Assembly: GCA_002307135.1 (NCBI GenBank)
Contig: DBTQ01000025.1
Coordinates: forward strand, 2,169-52,803
Length of the DNA stretch: 50,635 nt
Direction: 5' to 3'
Source: Bacteroidetes bacterium UBA1312
GTDB lineage: Bacteria > Bacteroidota > Bacteroidia > Chitinophagales > Chitinophagaceae
The notes under the pieces were generated by a model. That model made no database searches, was not told where the DNA came from, and saw only the letters and a program-made list of their open reading frames with translations. Shown here in pieces: positions 41,370 through 48,816 of this stretch (the stretch's first letter is position 1; every line of letters begins with the position of its first letter). Made by a program: the position numbers and the translations under genes.

Positions 41370-41778
41370 TAATTGGCTTTATTAATTGATTTTATGAATA
41401 GTTTTTTCCGAAATAGCAAGGGCGCTAAAGGTAAACGTTTTTAGTGATTTTTTATTTTATGCAATCAAATACTAATTCGTTTGTCACTAAATTAAAAAGA
41501 AATGCTAAAATTCTGCATTTTTATCCATAACTTATTATGCATTATATGCCTGCTAATGGTACATTTGCCCAAATTTTATCGGCTTTATGTGCTTACTGGA
41601 TAGCTAAATAATTAACTTCGATAGGTACTACGTTTACATTCGCTTTATCTTCGCAAATATTTTTAGAAGTCAAATAGCTAGTGTTTTTTAAAAGTAATAC
41701 TCTTTTTGTAAATTATACTTTTGCAAAGTATTGATAATGAATAAATATTGACCATAAATTGGTTTATTAAACTTTAAA
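41370..41778. other. 409-base intergenic region between lpxD and the ferredoxin reductase gene
   Basis: No gene seen. It is a divergent promoter region: minus-strand TACCTTTAGC at 41424-41433 is a one-mismatch -7 box for lpxD; plus-strand TACTTTTG at 41716-41723 serves the next gene. A short hairpin AAATGC/GCATTT (41500-41520) lies in the middle with A- and T-rich flanks. The rest is AT-rich with stop codons in all frames. Confidence 0.5.
41716..41723 (+). promoter_or_regulatory. -7 box upstream of the ferredoxin reductase gene
   Basis: TACTTTTG, followed by CAAAG, fits TAnnTTTG and the phylum's usual start context; leader of about 50 bases to the ATG at 41779. The -33 position has no TTTG. 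Confidence 0.42.
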
Positions 41779-42783
41779 ATGATTATAACAGATATTTGTA
41801 TTGTTGGTGCAGGCCCTGTAGGATTGTTCTCGGTTTTCGAAGCAGGCTTGTTGAAAATGCGTTGCCATTTGGTTGATGCATTACCTCAGATAGGAGGTCA
41901 ATTGTCGGAAATTTATCCTCAGAAACCGATATATGATATTCCGGGTTATCCAACTATTAATGCACAGGAATTGGTAGATAATCTCAGGAAGCAAATAGAT
42001 ACATTCTCTCCTACATTTACATTGGGTGAACGTGTGCAGACTATAGATAGACAAGAAGATAAGTCGTTTATTGTTACTACAAGTGAACATACTCAAATTC
42101 ATTGTAAAGTAATTGTAATAGCAGGAGGATTAGGTTGTTTTGAACCAAGGAAACCTGCCGTAGAAAAATTAGAAGAATTTGAAGGGAAAGGTGTTGCTTA
42201 TATGGTGAAAGATCCTGAATTATTTCGTAATAAAGAAATTGTACTTGCTGGTGGAGGAGATTCGGCACTTGATTGGACTATTTTCTTATCTGATATTGCT
42301 AAAAAAGTAACTTTAGTACATCGTGGGGAAACGTTCAGAGGGGCTCCTGATTCTGCAGAAAAAGTTTTTCATCTAGCAGAGCAAGGTAAAATTAATTTAG
42401 TCCTCAAATCAAATGTTACTAAAATTGACGGTAACGGATGTTTAAACGAGGTAGTTATTGAAGGTTCTGATAATATTCCGTATTCTATTTCTGCAGATTA
42501 TCTGATTCCATTGTTTGGATTAAGTCCAAAGCTTGGGCCAATTGCAGATTGGGGATTGAACGTCGAAAAATCTGCGATTCAAGTGAATACTTTTGATTAT
42601 TCAACTAATATAGAAGGTATATATGCAATTGGTGATATTAATACTTACCCCGGTAAATTGAAATTGATATTATGTGGTTTTCATGAAGCTGCATTAATGT
42701 GCCAAAGTGCATTTAAGCATGTTTATCCTGATCAACGGTTGAGTTTTAAATACACTACTGTTAATGGAGTAAACGGATTCTAG
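41779..42783 (+). CDS. Ferredoxin--NADP+ reductase-like flavoprotein (type 2, thioredoxin-reductase fold)
   Basis: 334 residues. FAD motif DICIVGAGPVGLFSVFEAGL at the N-terminus, then HLVDALPQIGGQLSEIYPQKPIYDIPGYP, the pattern of TrxR-like ferredoxin NADP reductases (YumC type). NADPH motif VLAGGGDSALDW and the end YAIGDINTYPGKLKLILCGFHEAALMCQS. The redox CxxC of true thioredoxin reductases is absent, which supports the ferredoxin reductase assignment. The ferredoxin gene follows 28 bases later, an obvious electron-transfer pair from NADPH. Confidence 0.9.
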   Translation: MIITDICIVGAGPVGLFSVFEAGLLKMRCHLVDALPQIGGQLSEIYPQKPIYDIPGYPTINAQELVDNLRKQIDTFSPTFTLGERVQTIDRQEDKSFIVTTSEHTQIHCKVIVIAGGLGCFEPRKPAVEKLEEFEGKGVAYMVKDPELFRNKEIVLAGGGDSALDWTIFLSDIAKKVTLVHRGETFRGAPDSAEKVFHLAEQGKINLVLKSNVTKIDGNGCLNEVVIEGSDNIPYSISADYLIPLFGLSPKLGPIADWGLNVEKSAIQVNTFDYSTNIEGIYAIGDINTYPGKLKLILCGFHEAALMCQSAFKHVYPDQRLSFKYTTVNGVNGF

Positions 42784-42811
42784 TTGCAATAATAAATTTG
42801 AACACGCATTT

Positions 42812-43144
42812 ATGGAAAGTCAGTTAATACATTTTAAGGTTGAAGACCGTAATGGTGAAATCCGGGAGTTGGATATACCAGATGATATGAGTTTAAGCCT
42901 TATGGAAGCTTTGAAAGCTAACGAATATAATATTATGGCTACATGTGGAGGGATGGCACTTTGCGCCACATGTCATGTGCAAGTGTTAGAAGGACTAGAT
43001 CGGCTGCCTCCTATGCAAGATGCTGAAATAGATATGCTCGATACACTTCCGGATGCAGGATTTGATAGTAGGTTGGCTTGTCAACTACGTATCGATAGTA
43101 CGCTAAGTGGAGTCTTCATAAAAATTAGAGGAGAGGAAGAATAA
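42812..43144 (+). CDS. [2Fe-2S] ferredoxin, adrenodoxin type
   Basis: 110 residues. Cluster ligands are C45, C51, C54 (ATCGGMALCATCHVQV) and C90 (RLACQL), the C-x5-C-x2-C...C pattern of adrenodoxin/ISC-type ferredoxins rather than the plant type. Such proteins donate electrons to Fe-S assembly, P450s or Rieske oxygenases. No such partner is present; the reductase gene directly upstream is the likely electron source. No isc or suf genes are nearby. Followed by a terminator. Confidence 0.93.
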   Translation: MESQLIHFKVEDRNGEIRELDIPDDMSLSLMEALKANEYNIMATCGGMALCATCHVQVLEGLDRLPPMQDAEIDMLDTLPDAGFDSRLACQLRIDSTLSGVFIKIRGEEE

Positions 43145-43163
43145 TTTTATATTGTATTTTTTT

Positions 43164-43198
43164 AAAGGCCACTTGTGCATTTAGCGCAGGTGGCCTTT
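43164..43198 (+). terminator. Terminator after the ferredoxin gene
   Basis: AAAGGCCACTTGTGC (43164-43178) pairs with GCGCAGGTGGCCTTT (43184-43198), 15 base pairs with two G-U pairs, five-base loop, ending in a T-run (CCTTTTG). Strong. Confidence 0.85.
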
Positions 43199-43383
43199 TG
43201 CTATTTGAATATTTATGCTCAGTATCATTGTATATCAATAAAATATGTATCACGCATAAGGTTTTCCGATTATTTGAATATTGAATAATGTTTTATATAA
43301 ATTTGGATGTATTAATAAATATTTAACGAAACATTCGCTTTTTTTTACCGTTATAGTTATCTTGCATTTTAAACTCATGTATT

Positions 43384-46300
43384 ATGAAAAAATGTGTTAC
43401 TTTTTTTCTATTGAGCTCACTTTTCATTTCGATTACGAACATATTTGCACAACAAGGCGCAAGAAGAAATGACGGGCTTGAATCAATAACATTTAATTAT
43501 GTTTCTTTTGCCGCGCAAAACTCGTCAAATAAAGAAGTTTGGTTGAATTATAATAAGCAATACCCTAATCATCCAGATGAGGGGAAGGTCTTTTATTTTA
43601 CCCCAAATAGGAAATGCGTAGAGTTAATTAGTAAACGTACTGAACATGAAAAGTATTATGTTGATCCAGATCAGCCAAGTAAATTTTATACACAAACAGG
43701 TTATGAACCGCTTCATTACAGAAGGGGTAATGATTGGATTACTATTGATCCTCGTATTCAACCAATAGGAATAGGGCAATATGAAGCCACGAATCAAGTA
43801 GAACCTGTAGGTTTTGATGTAAGTAAAAAAAGCAGTTATATAAAAACATCTTCACATGCTAAGGTTAGCCTTAATCAATGGAAATTGTATGGAGAAAAAG
43901 ATGGGGTGGTGACTACTCTCGCTGAATCCAATTGGACAAAATTAAGTGCAGGTGATGATGGCATTTATATCACTGAAATATTCCCTGGAATTGATGCTGA
44001 GATGCGTACAACACGCGGTGGGGTGAAAACAAATTTTATTGTAAAAAAGGAATATTTCGCTTCATACACGAATTTAATATTTAAAGATCATTTCGAGAGT
44101 GAATCACCAATTAATTTAGAATTTAAACATAATAGTACCTTAAAAAAGCAAGTTGGAGAAGCCTATATTAGTTATGACAATAAATCAATCGTCGAAGTAA
44201 AAAAAGGTATTATGTATGCTGACGGAATACCGAGTACTGCTGCAGATATAGCTTATAATATCGATGGCTTAAATCTTGAAATGATTATCCCCAATAGTTA
44301 TATCTCGAAATATATTGGGCATGGATCTGTAATCATTGACCCTTTGGTAACAGGCACTAATTCTTACGCCGCGAGTACAATTGGCTCAAAGTATAATGCA
44401 TCTTGTTCTTATTCTAACTCTTGTGATTATACCATGTCTGTCTCTACTCCAGCAGGGGCAACATTCACAGATGTCAAATGGTCGTTTGCAGTACTTGCTA
44501 GTTCACCATGTGGGTTGTCAAATGGTGTTTGGAATATTAGAACGGGAACTTGTGTACCTGGTTATATATGGTTTTGTTCCGGTGGGGCTGGTGCTTGTGG
44601 AGGGACTATTTCAGAATGGGGTTTGTTTAATCCTTGTTTACCAGCTCCATCCTGTTCTTCAAGCAGTTTAGATTTTACTTTGAAAATGTGGAGAGGTTGT
44701 GTAGGTGTAGATACTGGTTGTACTACAACTTGTTTCAGCGCGTACAATAATTGGGTAATGACTATTGAAGGGCATACTGTTGAACATGCAAATAAAATTG
44801 CTATCTCTACAGCTAAAGATAGTGTTTGTGCGAACTCGAGTGTAATATTTAGCAAAGTAACTCAGTATGGGGTAGCTCCTTATAGCACTACTAATTGGAG
44901 TACGGACAGAAGTGGTACGCCATCTATCGGAACAGGAGATTCTGTTACCCGTACTTTTCCTGCATCTGGTATTTATTGGACTTATGCAAGGACAACTGAT
45001 GCCTGTGGTAATTTAGCACTTGATAGCCAAAGAATATTTGTGTCAATGCCACTAACTGTTGTTGATACCTCTACTCCAGAAATTTGTCTTGGACAATCAG
45101 TTAATATAACGGCATCCGCAGCAACAAAAGGGAATGCGATAGATTTTAACGGCGCTTCTGGGAATTATATTACAATTCCTAATAGCTCAGCAATTTCTCT
45201 TGCGGGTAGTAGTAATTTTACTGTTTCAGCATGGGTATATCCTAGAGCTAATAAGCATCAGCAAATTTTGTTTCATGGGTTGGGCTGCTCTAGTTGGAAC
45301 AACTGGACGCTAAGTCTTGGTGGTTTTGAAGCAGGGAATGAATGGTGGCCAAAGAAGCTTGGTTTTATATTTTTAACCGGTAATGGATCTGGTCCTAATT
45401 ATGTAGCTGCTGCCGATACTGTAATCCCTAATCAATGGGTACATGTGGCCGTAACGTATGATGGCAGTACGCTAAAATTATACCTCAATGGTGTGTTAAA
45501 TAACACGGCCTCAGCTTCAGGAACACCATGGAATTCTCCAGAAAATCTTTACGTAGGCTTTGACCCCGGGTGCGGAGGTCGTATTCCATATAATGGAAAA
45601 TTAGATGAGGTTCAAATTTGGAATAAAACAAGAACTGCTACTGAAATATCAAATTCTTATAGAGGATTGGCAAGTCCATCTTCAAGCAATTTAGTCGGTT
45701 ATTGGCGTTTTGACGAGAATAATGGAAAGAATGTTTACGATGTGACTTCTAATGCGAATTACGGAACAATAACAGGAACTGTCAGTAGAGAAATTCCATC
45801 CTCCGCACCATTAGACAATATGGCGAGTACAGCGGTAACGTATTCATGGGCACCAACTACTGGTTTGAGTCCGACAACAGGTGCGTCTGTTACAGCTAAC
45901 CCAACAATAACAACAAATTATACGATCACGACAACGCAAACATCCACAGGTTGTACGAATGTTAGTATGGTTAGAGTACAGGTTGATTCTTTACCTGCAA
46001 CACCTGTAGTCGTTTCTCCGGTTGTTTATTGTCAAGGTACTACTGCGAGTCCATTAAGTGCAACAGGAACTAATTTAAAATGGTACACAGTTGCAAGTGG
46101 AGGTACTTCAAGCACTATTGTACCGACACCAAGTACATCAACTGTTGGTACTACTACATATTATGTGAGCCAAACTATTACAGCGACTGGATGTGAAGGG
46201 CCACGCTCTGCTATTACTGTAACAGTAAATGCAACTCCAAATGCCCCAGTTGTAAGCACTCCTGTAAATTTATGTGTAGGTGGCGCAACTGCTGCGTTGA

Positions 46301-48675
46301 CGGCCACATTAGGTACACCAACTGATTCGCTTTTTTGGTATGCTACTCCTACAGGAGGTACACGGAGCCTTACTGCTCCTACGCCAAGTACCGCAACTGT
46401 TGGAACAACTATTTATTATGGAAGTCTTAAAACAAATTTGGGATGTGAAGGCCCGAGATCTGCAATTACGGTAAATGTAAATCCATTACCAACGGCACCA
46501 TTAGTGACCGCTTCGGTAGTATATTGCCAAGGTACAACAGCTGCGGCATTAACTGCCGTGGGGACTAATCTCAAATGGTACACCACTGCTACTGGTGGTG
46601 TTGGAAGTTCAACGGCACCTACTCCTAGTACTGCAACGGTTGGTAGTACTGTTTTCTATGTAAGTCAATCCTCTTCTGCTGCGACAGGTAGTTGTGAAGG
46701 TCCAAGATCTGCGATTACAGTAACGATTAATTCTACTCCTACAGCGCCTGTTGTTACAACACCGATTGTCTATTGCCAAGGAGCAACGGCAACGGCACTT
46801 ACAGCAACAAAAATTTCTATTACAGATAGCATTTTTTGGTATAATTCTGCTACAGGAGGAACCGGAACAACAACTGCTCCAACACCAAGCACGTCGGCTA
46901 GTGGTACCACATTGTTTTATGTAAGTCTCAAAACAAATTTGGGTTGTGAGGGGCCTAGATCATTGATTACAGTAAATATAAATCCTTTACCTGCTGCACC
47001 CGCTGTTACGGCATTGGTTAATTTATGTGTAGGAGGTTCGTCTTCTGCTTTAACAGCTACAGGGACTGGCTTGCTATGGTATACTTCCGCCGCCGGAGGA
47101 ATAGGTAGTTCGACAGCTCCTACACCAAGCACAGCTGTCGTTGGAACTACAACATATTATGTGAGTCAAACAATAGCTGCTACTGGCTGTGAAGGACCAA
47201 GAGCAGCAATAACAGTTGTGGTCAATACCTTACCTACAGCGCCAACCGTGGTTACTCCAGTTAACTTATGTATCGGAGGATCGGTATCGGCATTAACTGC
47301 AACCGGTACAAACTTAAAATGGTACACTGTCGCCACTGGAGGAACAGGAAGTTCGACGGCTCCAACACCAAGTACAGCATCTGTTGGCTCTACGTCTTAT
47401 TATGTTACGCAAACATCTGCCGCATCAGTTGGTTCTTGCGAAGGTTCAAGATCGACAATTACAGTTGTTGTAAATCCATTGCCATCTGCCCCTGCTGTAA
47501 CTACTCCATTAAATCTATGTATCGGGGTTCCTGCATCTGCACTTACGGCTACAGGTATTAATTTGAAATGGTACACTGCGGCAACTGGTGGGACTGCCAG
47601 TACCACAGCACCAACTCCAAGTACAGGTACGTTAGGTACTACAAATTACTATGTAAGCCAAAGTTCTGTTTTTGGATGCGAAGGTTCACGAGCAATAATA
47701 GCAATAACGGTACAACCTTCTCCTGTATTGACAATTACACCAGTTGGTGTGCCTGACTTTGTATTTTGTGATAGCAGAAAAGTTACATTAAAAGCGAATG
47801 CACCTACAGCAATAAGCTATCAGTGGCAGACACTAGGAAGCTCAATAGTAGGTGCGACATCTGATACATTTTCTGCCGGAATAAAAAGATATTATGGTGT
47901 CACTGTAATAGATGGCTACGGCTGTATTAAAACAGATTCAGTGTTGGTAAAAGACAATCCTTTGCCAATGCCGATTTTGTCGCCAACAGGTATTCAACAA
48001 TGCGAAGGCGTAAGTATTACCTTGTACTGTACTCCTGCTACTGTAGGGTATGTTTATCAATGGATAAAGGATGGTGTGCCGATGGCGGTTAGTACAACTG
48101 CAGACAATACTTCAGTCGCATTAAAAGGTAATTATACCGTTCAAGTAACCGATATATACACCTGTGTCAAAACTACTAATGTGAGTGCAGTTTCTACTTA
48201 TCCAACAGTGGTAAAACCGAATATTATTCGATTGGATCCTGTCCTTAAATTGGATAAATCGTATTATAAATACCAGTGGTACAGAAATTTAAAACCTATA
48301 TTTGGTGCCAACTCGTTGACTTATATAATGCTGTACGATGGTGCTTATTTTGCTGAGGTTGGCGATGTGAGTGATTGTACTAATTATTCTGATACTGTAC
48401 AGATTTCGGCATTGGGTATTAATGGTATGCAAATCAATAATGGACTTATAAAAATCTATCCTAACCCTACTAAAAATATTTTGAATATTGATGCGCCTAT
48501 AAATGTAGATGTGGTTATTACAGATGTAGTAGGCAAAATTGTATTGACTAAAAAAGAGGTCAAATCAATTGACTTAACTGAATATGCTGATGGTACTTAT
48601 TTTTTCAGAATATTTGATCAGGACGGAAGATTGATTTTGGTTGAGAAAGTTAATAAAATGAGTAATGATAAGTAG
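43384..48675 (+). CDS. Large secreted T9SS cargo protein with LamG and seven Ig-like repeats
   Basis: 1763 residues. Signal peptide (FFLLSSLFISITNIFAQ); residues 23 to about 335 form a beta-rich domain I do not recognise; 336-470 is cysteine-rich (about 15 Cys), followed by a PKD-like stretch (480-565); 582-810 LamG/concanavalin-A-like (AIDFNGASGNYITIPNSS, VHVAVTYDGSTLKLYLNG, LDEVQIWNKTRTATEI); 870-1444 seven about 82-residue Ig-like repeats; then three Ig-like domains, and a type A sorting domain from about 1685 (LIKIYPNPTKNILNID ... DGTYFFRIF). T9SS would export it across the outer membrane to the surface, probably as an adhesin or polymer-binding protein (inference). The following gene shares its repeat. 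Confidence 0.9.
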   Translation: MKKCVTFFLLSSLFISITNIFAQQGARRNDGLESITFNYVSFAAQNSSNKEVWLNYNKQYPNHPDEGKVFYFTPNRKCVELISKRTEHEKYYVDPDQPSKFYTQTGYEPLHYRRGNDWITIDPRIQPIGIGQYEATNQVEPVGFDVSKKSSYIKTSSHAKVSLNQWKLYGEKDGVVTTLAESNWTKLSAGDDGIYITEIFPGIDAEMRTTRGGVKTNFIVKKEYFASYTNLIFKDHFESESPINLEFKHNSTLKKQVGEAYISYDNKSIVEVKKGIMYADGIPSTAADIAYNIDGLNLEMIIPNSYISKYIGHGSVIIDPLVTGTNSYAASTIGSKYNASCSYSNSCDYTMSVSTPAGATFTDVKWSFAVLASSPCGLSNGVWNIRTGTCVPGYIWFCSGGAGACGGTISEWGLFNPCLPAPSCSSSSLDFTLKMWRGCVGVDTGCTTTCFSAYNNWVMTIEGHTVEHANKIAISTAKDSVCANSSVIFSKVTQYGVAPYSTTNWSTDRSGTPSIGTGDSVTRTFPASGIYWTYARTTDACGNLALDSQRIFVSMPLTVVDTSTPEICLGQSVNITASAATKGNAIDFNGASGNYITIPNSSAISLAGSSNFTVSAWVYPRANKHQQILFHGLGCSSWNNWTLSLGGFEAGNEWWPKKLGFIFLTGNGSGPNYVAAADTVIPNQWVHVAVTYDGSTLKLYLNGVLNNTASASGTPWNSPENLYVGFDPGCGGRIPYNGKLDEVQIWNKTRTATEISNSYRGLASPSSSNLVGYWRFDENNGKNVYDVTSNANYGTITGTVSREIPSSAPLDNMASTAVTYSWAPTTGLSPTTGASVTANPTITTNYTITTTQTSTGCTNVSMVRVQVDSLPATPVVVSPVVYCQGTTASPLSATGTNLKWYTVASGGTSSTIVPTPSTSTVGTTTYYVSQTITATGCEGPRSAITVTVNATPNAPVVSTPVNLCVGGATAALTATLGTPTDSLFWYATPTGGTRSLTAPTPSTATVGTTIYYGSLKTNLGCEGPRSAITVNVNPLPTAPLVTASVVYCQGTTAAALTAVGTNLKWYTTATGGVGSSTAPTPSTATVGSTVFYVSQSSSAATGSCEGPRSAITVTINSTPTAPVVTTPIVYCQGATATALTATKISITDSIFWYNSATGGTGTTTAPTPSTSASGTTLFYVSLKTNLGCEGPRSLITVNINPLPAAPAVTALVNLCVGGSSSALTATGTGLLWYTSAAGGIGSSTAPTPSTAVVGTTTYYVSQTIAATGCEGPRAAITVVVNTLPTAPTVVTPVNLCIGGSVSALTATGTNLKWYTVATGGTGSSTAPTPSTASVGSTSYYVTQTSAASVGSCEGSRSTITVVVNPLPSAPAVTTPLNLCIGVPASALTATGINLKWYTAATGGTASTTAPTPSTGTLGTTNYYVSQSSVFGCEGSRAIIAITVQPSPVLTITPVGVPDFVFCDSRKVTLKANAPTAISYQWQTLGSSIVGATSDTFSAGIKRYYGVTVIDGYGCIKTDSVLVKDNPLPMPILSPTGIQQCEGVSITLYCTPATVGYVYQWIKDGVPMAVSTTADNTSVALKGNYTVQVTDIYTCVKTTNVSAVSTYPTVVKPNIIRLDPVLKLDKSYYKYQWYRNLKPIFGANSLTYIMLYDGAYFAEVGDVSDCTNYSDTVQISALGINGMQINNGLIKIYPNPTKNILNIDAPINVDVVITDVVGKIVLTKKEVKSIDLTEYADGTYFFRIFDQDGRLILVEKVNKMSNDK
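45991..47715 (+). repeat. Seven tandem Ig-like repeat units (protein-coding)
   Basis: About 246 bases per unit, each encoding the pattern P-x-AP-x-V....CxG....LTATGxNLKWYT-ATGGxG-ST-APTPST-x-VG-TYYVSQ....CEGPR-AITV-VN. Units are clearly diverged, yet the 11-mer AAATGGTACAC occurs at 46078, 46573, 47317, 47566, and again at 50425 in the next gene, indicating duplication or gene conversion. Confidence 0.85.
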
Positions 48676-48698
48676 TATAGTATGAGATTGATAAAATG

Positions 48699-48752
48699 CT
48701 GCAATAAAAAGGGGCGATAGTATTGAGCATATAGAGTCACTTTTTATTGCAG
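48699..48752. other. Inverted repeat between the two large surface-protein genes
   Basis: CTGCAATAAAAA (48699-48710) and TTTTTATTGCAG (48741-48752) are perfect 12-base complements with a 30-base centre, starting 24 bases after the stop. A late T-run (TATTTTTTG at 48760) follows. It may be a weak terminator; no other candidate separates the two genes. Confidence 0.5.
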
Positions 48753-48816
48753 ATTAAGGTATTTTTTGAACCCAACGCCATGTATTTCTATTTTGTAAAA
48801 TCGAAAAACATATAAA

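Noticed and set aside
44562..44855. Minus-strand ORFs opposite the repeat protein (also near 46917-47132 and 47400-47606)
   Set aside because: Shadows of the Thr/Ser/Gly-rich coding strand: Pro/Val/Ala-rich reading with no start signal and no independent features.
45991..47715. Regular repeats of about 246 bases, as in an array
   Set aside because: The frame is open throughout, the units encode Ig-like domains and vary by codon, and there are no short spacers, so it is neither CRISPR nor satellite DNA.
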